The notes under the pieces are model-generated. The model worked only from the letters and a program-made list of their open reading frames with translations, had not been told where the DNA came from and did not search any database. A DNA stretch of 64,000 nt from Lepeophtheirus salmonis (lineage: Eukaryota; Arthropoda; Copepoda; Siphonostomatoida; Caligidae): positions 6,944,001 through 7,008,000 of the forward strand of contig NC_052137.2 of assembly GCF_016086655.4 (NCBI RefSeq), written 5' to 3'. This document shows positions 21,736-33,143 of the stretch, piece after piece. How positions within the stretch are numbered: position 1 is the stretch's first letter; each line of letters starts with the position of its first letter. The translations under genes were made by a program, and so were the position numbers.

Positions 21736-22424
21736 AAATAGGGTTTGTTTCTAAATTCCTCACATTCCTTTTTCATGTTGCTGTGACGTCTCAGTAAAAT
21801 AGGTTGCTATCATTTTATATTTAATATATTCCGTGTTTAATAAATGTTTTTTATATGATTATGATCAGGGGTGTTCATCATTTGTGTGTGTGGAGTGGGG
21901 CTTAGCCCCCAAAATTATCAACACTGAAACATAATTACTACCAGTAATAGGTGTATTTTTTAAATATATATATTATACAGTCTCAAATCCTGGTAAAGGA
22001 AATTCTATTTTTCAGATGAAAAGTTGACTAAATCTATTTTTTTTGTATCGGATGTATATATATTGGATATTTATGTGCATAAGTAACTTAAGAAACTCCC
22101 TTTTATTAGACAAACGGTGTTTGATTAGATCCTTTTTTTGACAGATCATCCATGCTTTTTAGTATATCTTTCAAAGAAAGTCTTCTTTTCGTGTGGCACG
22201 TATGATATCCCTATTGATAGAAAATCAATGTGTATTGAATTTAAAAAGAAACATACAGAAAAAAATGTTTGCGCCAGAATACGATTTGTACCTATAAAAA
22301 AAGTAGAATCTTCATAGTAATTCTTCATTCATAAATAAATATGAATATATAAATATTCTTATCTATAAAAAATAAAGTCACCTTTCCTTTTTGAACAATC
22401 CTCGTAGATCCACTATAATAGTTG
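21736..22424. other. AT-rich spacer
   Basis: A short G-rich patch at 21870-21910 (GTGGAGTGGGGCTTAGCCCC) may be another MITE end. No gene. Confidence 0.4.
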
Positions 22425-23055
22425 TAAGTTTGTCTTTGTGTTGGTTTTGCTCTGGAAATACTAGACCGTCTGTACCGTTATATTTTTTGATGGACCGAAA
22501 TAATTCGGTGCAACAAAAAAGCTAGGTCTGGACCGGTCTCACATAAAAAATCGATCTAGATCCGTCCAAAGGAAAAGTTCCGTCTAGATCGGTCCATAGG
22601 AAAAATTTGGTTTAGTTTGGTACCAAAAAAATAAGTCTAAACATATTTTACAAATATATTGTTTCTAACATACAATGACATTATACGAAGTTTAAACAGA
22701 TATAGCTCGGATTAATTTTTATCCTGCCGTCTGTTATATCTTATATACGTTCTAGAACTTATAGTGTACTTTTGAGATTTTTTTTGTAAAAAATGAATGA
22801 CAGTTGATCTTAAAAAAAAGGTTTCTCATAATATATGAGACTGCTAAAATCGGTCCATAAATTGAGACGTAAAAAAATCGGTCCATAAAGTGAGACCAAT
22901 TCAAAATCGGTCTACAAAGCGAGACCGAAAACAATCGGTCCACTCTATGAGACCGCAGTCTGGACCGAAAAATCGGTCCAAAATGGTATAGACAAAATCA
23001 CTTGAGACCGAACCGAAAAAAATAATCTTGCTGGACAGAGTCTCAACACTAGTTT
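22425..23055. repeat. GGTCC/GGACC-rich tandem repeat element
   Basis: From about 22840 to 22990 a unit of roughly 25-30 bases (AAAATCGGTCCATAAAGTGA then GACC) is repeated about five times with variation. A looser set of GGTCC/GGACC words lies at 22490-22620. The two halves face each other, with the outer sequences GTGTTGGTTTTGCTCTGG (about 22438) and CAGAGTCTCAACACTAG (about 23035) weakly inverse. It looks like a non-autonomous transposon with subterminal repeats. Confidence 0.6.
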
Positions 23056-24182
23056 TTATGTCCCCTGATAAAAAGGCATAGGGTATTTATTTCAAAAACA
23101 GAGATGTACTTTAGACATAAATTAAACGTTGTTTAGAACTCTGAGTTACGTGCCCTAAAGCTTATTTTCATTCTGAATAGAGCAGATTCTTGGGCTATAG
23201 CGGGCAAGTTTATTTTTTGGCAAATAAGTAGATTATTTTTTTATTAAACAAAATTGATTCACCGTGTCTCAAAGGTTTTTTTAAATTTATGGGTTGTCGA
23301 TTCGAAAATATACCAAAAAAAAGAATTATTGTACTAACGGAAAAAGTGATCGTATATTGAATACAATTTTTAAAAATATGAATTAGGAAGAGGATTTAGC
23401 GAGTAAGTCTTAGTATGTATCTTCCTTATAGTTGATGGAGTCACATATTTGTAATTATTATTAGGTTGTCCATTGACAAGTTTTACTAATTTTTTGGAGT
23501 TATTTAAAGCATTAATCAAATAATTTCGACATAAAATACATAATATGATTACGTCGTAGGATAGTAATAAGATAAAGTAAAAATAAAGAAACACGACATT
23601 CATTAGAATTGAAGGAGTCTTGTGAATTTCTATGAAATGAATATCAAATATGCGAATTATTTTATCTAGTAAAAAATTCGTATCCAAGAAAATCTACTTT
23701 ATTATGTCCAAATTTTTTATATTCGGATCACTCATGATGATGATATATTGGTACAATTAAAACCTGAGAAGAACAAAAAATCGGCTTTAACTAACATACG
23801 GTTTTTACGAGAGAAAGGCCAAATTTTACACATCAAATTTCAAATATTTTGTCTGCAGGACAATGGCTCTTGTCAATGTATAAATTAATTTGTCAAAAAT
23901 GACATTATTTTGTATATTTAATAACAGTGACTTCCATATGTTGATAAGGAAACGTGATCATTTTACTTATGTTGTTTTTTTTTTTGCAATATTTTGAAAC
24001 ATAATGTAAGTTAAATTGTCATAATGTAAAATGAGGTTGTCAAAACTATTCTTATTTTCAAAATTTAATATACATAAATATCGTGCACCACTTGGGATTT
24101 TGTACAATTTTTGAACTTGTATGAACAAATTGTACAGGTTGCGACCAAAAAATGAGACGAATAATTTTAAATGAAGGATTCA
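23056..24182. other. AT-rich stretch, no gene
   Basis: The frame 23370-23687 minus is 105 codons but Ile/Leu/Tyr/Asn-rich, as expected from A/T-biased DNA. I saw no domain or splice context. Confidence 0.4.
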
Positions 24183-24360
24183 ATGAAGGGATGTACATCT
24201 TTTTAAATAATGGGCCGCATTGACACTTTTAATATTTTAATGTGACACAAAACCAATTCAATTTAATTTCAGTAAAAGTTGATATCGAAACAAAATTAAT
24301 AAATTTATATTTATTTAAATTTAGGGCTAATCAAATTTTATGTATAAGTATTCTGTGGCA
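24183..24360. mobile_element. MITE family N fragment
   Basis: GGGATGTACATCTTTTTAAA then TAATGGGCCGCATTGACACT matches the left part of the copy at 10345. The right end is not visible. Confidence 0.5.
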
Positions 24361-24539
24361 CATTGTAAAGTTTAAGTGCCATCATAGTTATATTATTCAT
24401 AATAACCAGGAAATTTGAATAGATAAAACTGAAATGATAACTTCAATTAATTACTTTAGTAATTAGAATGATCAATGATGTAATGAAGTAAAACATTTTA
24501 GGACGTACAAATTGTAATTTGTACAGATCTTGCTATTTT

Positions 24540-24690
24540 TTAAACGACATACAGGGCGCCATGGGATCATTATTGTGTGCCTCTGTGACGGGTGGACCCC
24601 CAAGGCTGCAATAATATCATAGATAATGTGGTAATCTGATTTAGAATTGAAATCGGGACCGAAACGGGATTTTTTTTTGAATAATTCCCT
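24540..24690 (+). repeat. Diverged repeat, possible transposase HTH remnant (copy 1)
   Basis: GATCATTATTGTGTGCCTCT then GACGGGTGGACCCCCAAGGC is repeated at 25130-25220. Read on plus it gives GIIIVCLCDGWTPKAAIIS, then LELKSGPKR, faintly like a Tc1-type HTH with linker. The repetition is visible; the transposase reading is tentative. Confidence 0.4.
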
Positions 24691-24839
24691 CATTATAATA
24701 AAATCTATATCTAAAACTCAAGAATTATTTGGACTCATCCTACAAATTTGAATAATACGACTCAATTTGACACAAATATACCTATGAAATGTTTGGAGAA
24801 ATATATAAATGAAGTATACAACTAATCTTTTGGGATTTT

Positions 24840-24885
24840 TTTCATTTTATTCAACATTGTTTTTATGTTGACGCACAACCTTTAT
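24840..24885 (+). repeat. Dispersed repeat ending TGTTGAC, second copy
   Basis: CATTGTTTTTATGTTGACGC with a T-rich lead; relatives at 7695 and 43165. Confidence 0.4.
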
Positions 24886-24999
24886 ACTTCCCCCCTATAA
24901 AAGAAATGCATTTATGTTTAGTACCATATACCTCAATAAGAAATGATCGTGTTTCTTATATGGGCCTATATATGCATTGTGGAGCTTTAGGTATTTATG

Positions 25000-25220
25000 T
25001 ACAGGGTGGGTACTTTAAATTCGGAACAAGTGTGTACCTCAATACCTTGGCAACCCTCATTTCTATGTTTATGAAAGCGTGCTCATTAGATTTAACGGAC
25101 AAAACTGTATAAGAGAAAGTACAAAATATTTTAGATGCCACTGATACAAACGCCATGCGGTCATTATTGTGTGCCTCAGTGGCGAGTGCGCCCAAGGACG
25201 CAAATAACTTCATATATAAT
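25000..25220 (+). repeat. Possible transposon 5' end with repeat copy 2
   Basis: ACAGGGTGGGTACTTTAAAT at 25000 resembles Tc1/mariner termini. It is followed after 130 bases by GGTCATTATTGTGTGCCTCA, the second copy of the repeat at 24540. Stops interrupt every frame. Confidence 0.35.
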
Positions 25221-25384
25221 GCTGATGGATAACTTAAATTGATGTTAATAAATGTTCAAAAACTTCAATTGTGATTTTTCGAGTAGAGCTGTTTGCTTGA
25301 AAAAAGAAATAGAAAATAAACATGTTGGGTGACATGCTACAATTTCAATTTGGTGCGGTTTGTCGAAATTGAGCCATTGGAACC

Positions 25385-25781
25385 GGACTCATTCCGAAAC
25401 AACAAAAATTTATAAGACCTTTATATGTGTGACAAATGAAATGTGGCCTCCTAGCTACAGGGATCTGAGTCCCTCTGTGTGTGGGCCTTGGAGAAGGAGA
25501 GTCCAATAAATGTTCATATAATACAGATGACTCATTGAAGTCTTCCATTCTCGTGCCAGTGGCCAACATAGACAAGGAGTTCCTTATCAAGGCCTGTGCC
25601 AGTGGTGTGCCTGGTTAGAGGCTGGTTGAAGCTGGGGGGGAGGGGGAGGTTGAGTGATTGACTTCACTATGGAGCCCGTCATGAAAGAGGAAAAGATTTA
25701 TGAATTGTGGAATTAATTTTGGGAAAATAATTGTACTATACATTATTTTTTAAATTTACTGGATTTAAAATCCCCAGCCTG
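25385..25781 (+). mobile_element. Family C element, 3' part, C1 (DD37D-type C terminus)
   Basis: In shifting frames the plus strand gives MWPPSYRDLSP (third-Asp region), ALEKESPINVHIIQMTH, then VANIDKEFLIKACAS and EAGG. These are the last third of a maT-like transposase. The 3' end is CTGGATTTAAAATCCCCAGC at about 25758, the inverse of the 5' terminus found at 57399. The start of the element is not recognisable. Confidence 0.6.
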
Positions 25782-25901
25782 TATTCAAAGTCATTAAAAA
25801 TATATCATAAAAATAAGGTTAATTGTATCACCTGATTGCGGAGAAAAATATGTACTGAGCAAGTCAAAAGCATCACCTTTTCAACCCCCCTCCCCTTCTT
25901 C

Positions 25902-25929
<28 letters not shown>
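25902..25929 (+). repeat. Poly(A), 28 bases
   Basis: A mononucleotide run directly after a C-rich patch (CCCCCCTCCCC). I could not define a retroposed body ending here. Confidence 0.9.
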
Positions 25930-25932
<3 letters not shown>

Positions 25933-26279
25933 TAAAACTAAAAATTCTTTATTTTATTAAAAAAACAATAGATGTACACTTGCATTATTTAGTTTTAATT
26001 AAATTACTTTAGATGTAGTCATTAATTTTATAAAATTAAATATATTTGCCTTGCTAGTTTTTTAGTAATGTTGATTAAAAAAAGTTATTTTCTTTTCGGA
26101 TTAGTCGTGCTGTTTTTATGGGAAATAAGGTTTGGAAAATGTTTTCAAAATAAGGTATTTCTCAATGTCCAGGGTCGTGTAAAAGTTTTGAACACAATGA
26201 GTAAATTGGACAATGATGCATCATTTTCTATTCATTTAACATCCAAAACAATTTTATTAATCTAATAATGAAATTAAGG
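25930..26279. other. AT-rich spacer
   Basis: The frame 26068-26265 plus has a hydrophobic start but no support as a gene. Confidence 0.4.
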
Positions 26280-26769
26280 ATAATTAACCATGAACATCAC
26301 CCCAATAGGCGGCAAAATTTGATGTAGGTACTTTTGATGCAGGCCACTGACATGGCATCCCACAGCTCATTGACTGAGTCCTATAATACCTCAACACTTT
26401 GTTATTGCTTGGCCTGGGACTCTACTTGCCATTAGTTAACATAGTCCAAGGGATTCAGAGATGGTAATTCGGAAGGCCAATACTTTTTGTCCCAGAATTC
26501 AGAATTATACCCCAACTGCTCTTGGTGAATCTTGACCGTGTTAGTGGGGGCCGTCATCTCCGTCATTGAGAGATCTGGATGCTCTTTAAAACCTTTCAAA
26601 ACAGCTACAGTAGGCAATTTTCTTAGGCGACCACTCCTGGGAGCATCTCAGAGATCCTTAACCTTATCCAAGCGTTCCTTGAGTCAGTTGCATTTGATCC
26701 CTATTTGGCCACAATAACTGCTTTTGGGGACATTTCAGCGGCAAGCGAGGTAGCAATAATTTATCTAGA
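26280..26769 (-). pseudogene. DD37D-type transposase C-terminal remnant F1
   Basis: The minus strand from 26617 encodes TAPTNTVKIHQEQLGYNSEF, then WDKKYWPSELPSLNPLDYVN, the third-Asp region. A stop follows, then the tail SVEVL, VNELWDAMSVACIKSTYIKF and CRLLG. The first two catalytic regions cannot be read. The C-terminal part aligns by eye with the element at 31529-32175. Confidence 0.62.
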
Positions 26770-27442
26770 TCGTTATTGCAACATTATAATAAACGTTTTA
26801 AATTTGATGTAAACCAAAAGATGAGAGTCTATGCTCTCATTAAAAGGGGAAAAAATCAAATAATGGTAGTGTACGCTGAGTTATTAAGTGTTAAAAATTG
26901 TCTCAAAACTTTTGTATAATCAGAAATTTTTAAAAAATTTGCTGAATTTTCTATATAAACATTTTTGGATTTAATCTATAGTAATATCAAAACAATCAAT
27001 ATTGAAGTTGAACTAGAATTTTTAGAACCAAATACTATTGTAAATTAAGCCCTTATTATGTATTCATCCTTCAAATAAATTATTTTTCTTACAAAACCCT
27101 TAAAACATGATTTTTTTATAACCTTTAAATTTTATTTTCCCAAGATTAGATAATCACAAATAAAATATAAGCACATATTTAAAATTAACATAAACTTCTT
27201 GTAAAGAATAGATTAACTTTTATGATACTTATGTTTTTCTTTTAAAGTTATAAGTTGTCTAAACATAAGAAAAAGTAAAAATACTTAAAAAATGGAAGGT
27301 AAAAATTTTCCATAACCAGATTTTATACGAAAAAGAATCAACTTATTAGATTTGTGATCTGTTTGTGAAGTACTACTAAAATTGAATATGGAATTTAAAA
27401 GATTTTGAAGGTTGTAAAATTTTGTTGATTTGTGTAAAATAT
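26770..27442. other. AT-rich spacer
   Basis: No gene, terminus or tandem repeat recognised. Confidence 0.4.
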
Positions 27443-27655
27443 TTGAATGGGCCACAGAACCTATTAAATTACATTTCATCAAAACTATAAAATACAATTG
27501 TATTTCAAATATTAAAAAAAGGCCATCTAATTTGTAAAGGTCAATCTGGCAACTCTGCTCAGGGTGTTTTTTGTCCCCCCATACCGATAATTTTTCATAT
27601 AATCCCTTATTTTGGGAGGGCTACAAATTCTCCAACCCAGCGGACGCCCCTGCTG
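27443..27655. mobile_element. MITE N fragment fused to a GGGGCGTCCGC-type end
   Basis: GGGCCACAGAACCTATTAAA repeats the interior of the N copy at 10390. The segment then ends CAGCGGACGCCCCTG, the terminus of the hAT-like family at 16312. Two MITE pieces have been joined. Confidence 0.5.
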
Positions 27656-28744
27656 TTAGAGTCTAAGAAAATACAAGATGACGCCAAATATTTTTCAATG
27701 TTTGTACGTATTATGCGTTTTATGATCATAATCTGACAATTTTGCTAAAAAATACTACTTGAAGTGAGAATGAGTAGTGGACGTGTTTATCGTTTTTCAT
27801 GTTTTCGTAGACCTCTTTTTAGATTTTTTAAACTTATTAGTTTAAAGAGTTTTTAGCCAATCACAAAGTGATTATCACTTTGATAGTAAACTTTTTAAAT
27901 TGAGCAATTGTAATTTAAAAGAAAATAGGAAACATTTCATTTAAAAAACACCAAAATCCAAGAACATATCCAGATTAGAACAAAAAAAAAAGAGGAAGAT
28001 TATTTAACCATGAGAAGGTTGGGTTTGATGCCCTGATAACAAATGGTCAACATTTGCCTTCCAATAAGCCAGGTTTAATATCAAGTCTCTAGGGTCAATT
28101 ATTTGTTTTCAACTCCGTTTTTTCGTAAGAAGATCGTCAACTACGATAAGGCCTTTTTGTAAGAGGTTTGAAGATCGAAAAGCTATCAACAACATTCTTG
28201 CAATAGCCCATAAAGTAGGATAATGGATATGAATTTATTTTGGAAAGCAAAACTACTGATACCTCTTTGTGAACTGTACCTTAAGTTTTTTAGTACAGTG
28301 TATTCCGATCAGTTCTTCTTGTAATTTGACTTACTGGGTGGAAGTCTCAAAACTTACACATTTGTATTATATTGATTTAAGAGGTTCTGTGTGAATAAAT
28401 TAGAACTTTATATAATTGTCTAGGTAGCCATATATTTAAAACACCTCCCACTTTTTAATTTTTTTAAATCGGACGAGACATGTCATCGCAGCGAGATTCA
28501 AGGCTTAGGGCATCAACTCCTTTTCGTGCAGCTTACACCCTAATAGAGGTTTACAAGGCTGAAGTGACTTACACGTAAGACCATTTAAAATGTTACAAGG
28601 ATAGACCACAAGCCGAGCATAGAAAGGAAGGAGAGCTCTGCGAAAAAATATATCATAAATGCGTAAGCCCTTCATTTGGTTTCCGGAGGGTGACAGGCTC
28701 ACGGCTGCCATGTACATTGATGTTTCGATGATGCTCCTATGAAT
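27656..28744. other. Mostly featureless stretch
   Basis: 28490-28740 is less A/T-rich and may be an unreadable front part of the transposase remnant that follows. A short hairpin with ACTGTAC and its inverse lies near 28275-28300. Confidence 0.4.
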
Positions 28745-29050
28745 CCAAACAAATTTCCATCAAGTCAAAGTTGTCTTCCAGCAAGATCGGACTATCGCTC
28801 ACACTGTCAAAACAACTTTTAACTTCTTATCTAAAAAGATTGCTTTCTAAGACAATAGAATGTGGCCACCATAGAGTCCAGATGTCAAAATTATCGACTG
28901 TAGCATCCGTCATTGAAGGCCTTTGTCGACGAAGAGTGGGCACCATGGACCAGAAATTTATTCACAGCACTTGTAACTCTTTTTGCAAGAGGCTTGTCGC
29001 CATCTGTGAGGCTATTGTTGGTCTAATAGAATGACTGAACTTGACTTGAG
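28745..29050 (+). pseudogene. DD37D-type transposase remnant G1
   Basis: The plus strand reads VVFQQDRTIAHTVKTTFNFL then SKKIAF, the second-Asp region with its helix. A stop follows, then MWPP and SPDVKIID for the third-Asp region, where the Asp position is degraded. The tail continues frame-shifted (HPSLKAFVDEEW). No first-Asp region is visible upstream. Confidence 0.6.
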
Positions 29051-29134
29051 CCATCATAAAAACATTAATAAAGATCATTGTTCGATAGTTAATTAAAGAT
29101 TAGCAGGATTTTTTTTTTTCTTTACACGTGCGTT

Positions 29135-29400
29135 AGTTTCAAGTTTCCCCCCCAGTAACTGCACATTCTGTTGCGAGAAGTTAGAAACGTCAGCACATAT
29201 TTTCTACGAGTGTAAAAGGGTAACTCCTTTGGTAAGGATGTGTTAAGTAAAATTAAACAAAAAACCTTCAAGTCTCAACGTCAGAAACTGATGGGGTAGT
29301 GGCCACCGATCCGAATCTTCCCAGTGCCTTTAAGTTATTTGTGTCAGCCTATTGGGCTTTAAAAAAAAGAAAAAAAAAGTTTCCATCCAGTATCAGTTGT
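29135..29400 (+). pseudogene. Non-LTR retrotransposon (LINE) 3' coding fragment
   Basis: The plus strand near 29157 gives CTFCCEKLETSAHIFYECKR, which fits the CxxC-x8-H-x4-C zinc-knuckle at the C terminus of many LINE reverse transcriptase proteins. A stop follows at about 29248. FKLFVSAYWALKKRKKKFP at about 29330 could be the protein tail. The reverse transcriptase domain itself is not present, as expected of a severely 5'-truncated insertion. Confidence 0.55.
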
Positions 29401-30364
29401 CAATTTCATTCTATGGTTTGATCATTCAATGCTGTACGTCCATAGTCAAAACATCATGGAAGCATTAAAATCTGCATGAAGGACATTTAAATAGTGCACG
29501 AAGACCAAAACGTTGTCATCTTGGACGTTTGTCGACGATTATTCGGGAAAATGAGAAGTTTTCACGCCTTTACATTTTCTAATTAATCATATTAATTATA
29601 TAGCGAAATGTAGCACATCACAAATAAAATAGGCATTTCAATAGCTTTTATTAACGTTGTTAATATTAATGCATAAATATGAAGAATACTAATTTATTAT
29701 TAGAATGATAAACACAAAAGTTGCCTTTCTGTAATTTCATGAGCCACCTAAATATATAAGACCTAATTTTTATATTTTGTTAAGATAGATCTTTCACAGC
29801 TCTATATTGGCCACTTCTAGGATTCAATTTAAACACCTTTAGAAATTAGTGATTTAAATATAGAATGAACACCGGTCTGCCCTTTTTTTTAAATGATGAT
29901 CTGATGCAGGCCACAAGAAAGGTTTATGACCCCCTGCTTTATAGACTAGATATGATCTTATGCGGATTATACTAAATATATGGGACGCATCAACATAAAA
30001 GCAGTCTTGGATAAAAAAGAAGAAATGGAGGAGAAATTTATTTTCTTTATCTAGCTATTTTACTTCAAAGGATCATATGTTATTTTTAGTGGCCAATATG
30101 CACCCAACCTAATATCAGTAACATAAATTATATTGTAATGTGTCCTTAAAATTTGCAGTTTTTTCAATCAAAGTCCTTTTATTACTATGTATTTTTGCAT
30201 TTTGGTCACACGTAATGTAGCTGTTAAAAGCTATCCCCCCCCCTCCCTCCCACTGAATAAAAAAAAAATGCTAATATACTTGAAAGAACTTAACTTCAAC
30301 GATTAGTTTATCTTGCTACTATAAAAGTTGGGAAAAAATTTCGTAGTTTTTGCTTTCATTCAAT
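29401..30364. other. AT-rich spacer
   Basis: 29410-29560 is slightly G+C-richer but no domain is readable. A C-run occurs at 30234-30250. Confidence 0.4.
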
Positions 30365-30970
30365 TTATAAGAAGTATTACAATCCTCCAATTAAGACCAA
30401 GTGTGCCCTGTTCTTTTTGATAGCTTGTTCCCAACGAGAATCCAACTTTATAATTTTGTAGACGCCTTTGTCCCACAGAACTTCCCATCCGAGCTCCTGG
30501 AGCTTCTGGTGTATGCTACCTGGCACGTATGCTGACTGTTTCTGTTCGATCTCCAGCTTCAAACGGTCAAGTTGTTAATAGTGAATGGCAGAATTGAGTA
30601 TTGCACCATAGAGGAGCAGCCCATAGTAGATTTTTTCCAGCAAATCCCGCAAAAACCCACAGCAACACTTTGCTTGGAGTAAATCCTGGCATGGCCACGA
30701 TTTTGGCCGATTTGTTGGCTTTCTACAAGATTTCTATCGCTTGACATTAACATACGTGATCCATTTTTCATTGCCAGTCACAATCAGAAAAAAATGGCTG
30801 TGAAAATGTAAAATACTGCGATTTTCTTCCTTTGAGACCTCCATACTCGATGCACGATAATTCACGACAGAAATGGCGGTAGTAAAATGTTGTACACATG
30901 CGTTTGTAGTATATATTCACACATTTAGAACACATTATCGTATGGTCCAATGTGACCAAAAGATGAACAA
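30365..30970 (-). pseudogene. Mariner (DD34D-type) transposase remnant H1
   Basis: On the minus strand the catalytic start reads VTGNEKWITYVNVKRYR in mixed frames; the family has GDEKW, so the first Asp codon has become Asn. Then come SKQSVAVGFCGICWKKS (family KVLLCIWWD), QLDRLKLEIEQK, and LQELGWEVL. The C terminus is VYKIIKLDSRWEQAIKKNR. The stretch holding the second and third Asp (HQDNARPH and PDLAPSDYHLF in the family) has been deleted. The 5' leader with CATTTCTGTCGTGAATTATC is shared with H2 at 51030-51070. Confidence 0.75.
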
Positions 30971-31528
30971 GATATAATTATTTTAAAAAAAAAGAGAGAC
31001 GGGGATTATGAAATTACTTTTCCCCCTACCCAACAGCAATGCCAGCCTGCTGTTTTTTTTGACGTGCTACTTAAACAATTAAACTTATTTTCAACAAGTA
31101 AACCTATTTATAAATATGTAAATACTGATACTTGTGCGTTGCACTATATTTAAAATAAATAAATAATAATAATAGTCAGAACTCCTTTGACATAACAATC
31201 TTTACTTCAATATTTATTTCCTTGCGTGAGGCTAATAATCTACATCAATCCACGTGACAAATCCAGGATTTTAACTCATGAAAATGAAATTCTTAACATG
31301 TTCTATGTTTATTTTGAAATTTATCTTGGGATTCGGCCTTGAAAGCTTAGGTAGATAGTAGTAAAAATATATTCCTTTGCCAAAAATTGCAACATTTGAG
31401 CGAGATTGGCTGTTAAACTTTCTTCTAAAATTGCAAATTTATCAACATTTGCCGACGTTTTTATTTTACAAAACAAATGGAACGTAGAATAAATGCAAAT
31501 TTATCAAATATTGCATAGAGAAGAGAGC
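30971..31528. other. AT-rich spacer
   Basis: The segment 31375-31400 (CCTTTGCCAAAAATTGCAAC) resembles 5435-5455. No gene. Confidence 0.4.
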
Positions 31529-32175
31529 ACCGGGTGCGTCAAAAAAACCTCAAAACTTTCAATCTATAAATTAATCAAGAATTATTTCAGCAACTAGTCA
31601 TGTCTTGTCTTCACTAATCATCGATGTAACCCACCTTGGCAGCAATGATGACTTCCAGGCGGCCATGGAATGTCTTCAACCCATTGCGGATGTAGTCCTC
31701 AGACATGGCATCCCAGTGCTGGTTGACAGTATCTTTGAGGTTGTTGATATTTGGGTGACGGACGGTTCAGGCCTTGGACTCAACATGCACCCAAAAAGTA
31801 AAGTCCAATGGATGGGCATCTGGTGATTAGGGAGTCCACATTTTCTTTGGTCAGAAAGGCAAGTCGTCCTTCAACCGCTTCTGGGTCTTTTTGGATTGAT
31901 AAACCACCTTTCTGAAACACCACGTTCATGTACGAGTAGTTGGTCTCGACCCATGGTAACATGACAATCTCCGTTGGTTTCTAGTAAGCATTCAAAAGTG
32001 TGCCGACCGAAATTCGTTGGTCACGTTCAAATTGCATTTTCTCGGCTTCTAAGACACTTAGGAAGAATTTTTTAATTTTTAGTATTTGACCGAAACAATT
32101 TTACTACATTCACAAAAACCTTGATTTATGTAGCAAAAACTAAGTGTAAAGATTTTTTCGCTGGAGCGGGTAAAT
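31529..32175 (-). mobile_element. DD37D-type element F2 with C-terminal coding
   Basis: Outer sequences ACCGGGTGCGTCAAAAAAAC (31530) and, reversed from the right, ACCCGCTCCAGCGAAAAAAT (32170) are imperfect inverted repeats. On the minus strand the third-Asp region reads SPDAHPLDFTFWVHVESKA. The tail follows: VRHPNINNLKDTVNQHWDAM, SEDYIRNGLKTFHGRLEVII and a stop near 31615. Upstream minus-strand sequence (31860-32040) does not give the first two Asp regions. It is another internally deleted copy. Confidence 0.65.
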
Positions 32176-32212
32176 AAAATACTTTGTAATATTTTAAATC
32201 TATATTAATAAA

Positions 32213-32749
32213 TTAATTAATTGTCTTTATGTCTCTATGTAATCCGTATATACATTTTTGACTTAACACATAAAAATGTACTCTATTTATGAAAGGATGC
32301 TTTGCAGAAAGCATCGAGGTTTCTGTCATATTAAAAAAAAAAATAATAAAGAAAAAGGTTGGGTAGGAAATCGTGGACTGGACATTCATGACTTCTGTCA
32401 GAAGTTGGGGGTGGGTCTTTGTGTATGTGGACAATCTCAAGTCGTCATTCTCAACCCTCCTGATGGCCCTAGCAGCCACAGAGCCATTCATCGATTTGGT
32501 GGGGTCCTCGTTCATCTTCTCCTCTAAGCCGGACAGGAACTCTTGAGCCTCTTTGCACTCCACTTCCACCTTTCCTGGAGAGGTCTTCTCCAATATTCTT
32601 CATCTTGGCCACCTTCAAAAACCAGGCTCCTGGAGTCCTTCTTCACAATCTCCAATATCCTTGCCACCTCAACTTCAGCATCTAGAAAATCTGAGGTGCA
32701 TTGCCTCTTTGCTTCTTGCTCACTCATGATAACGATATGTTTATTATAG
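32213..32749 (-). pseudogene. DD37D-type transposase N-terminal remnant E2
   Basis: The minus strand starts at an ATG at 32727 (MSEQEAKRQCTSDFLDAEVE). It continues to VARILEIVKKDSRSLVFEG and, after frame changes, RKGGSGVQR. A second start-like frame carries LEEKMNEDPTKSMNGSVAAR and THPQLLTEVMN. This is the linker and second HTH of a maT-like transposase. It ends before the catalytic domain. Confidence 0.6.
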
Positions 32750-32837
32750 TTTGCTTATGCACGAAGGATGGATGAACCAGAATGTTAAAAAATAATCACT
32801 AAACATTCCTACAATCATGAGAAAATTAAAATAGTTT

Positions 32838-32996
32838 TAGCAAGGCTTATACCATAACGCGTGTACGATTGATGTTTTATTTACAATTAGCTTTTTAAGA
32901 ATGACGTCTTTAGATGTTTTCTCGAAATCGGTTTTTGTTAACCAACAGTCATCCAATTGAAAACTATAGCAAACCCTTGTATTTCTATTAACCTTG
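32838..32996. mobile_element. MITE family P, short copy P2
   Basis: AAGGCTTATACCATAACGCG at 32842 and ACCCTTGTATTTCTATTAAC at 32974 match the two ends of P1. The central duplicated block is absent apart from CCAACAGTCATCCAATTGAA. Confidence 0.6.
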
Positions 32997-33012
32997 GTTT
33001 CCAGGAGGATTT

Positions 33013-33143
33013 GCCTTGAACATTTTCCCTTGGACGTGTCTGCCTTGTGACGCTTTTGACTTTAGCTGTTTTCTTGTGGGCCGCCTCTGCCTTGGACGGG
33101 GTTGCCTTGGGACGTTTCCGCCTTGAGACTTTTTTGCCTTGGA
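33013..33143 (+). repeat. Degenerate minisatellite, TGCCTTGGGACGTTT unit
   Basis: About eight units of 14-18 bases related to TGCCTTGGGACGTTT occur, the best preserved at 33040-33060 and 33090-33143. The tract begins right after the MITE P2 end. Every frame is short, so I do not read it as coding. Confidence 0.7.

Noticed and set aside
22840..22990. Regular repeats that could suggest a CRISPR array
   Set aside because: Units are directly adjacent and variable with no unique spacers; genome is eukaryotic.
23370..23687. 105-codon minus-strand frame
   Set aside because: Composition (Ile, Asn, Tyr, Leu) is what random A/T-rich DNA gives; no motif.
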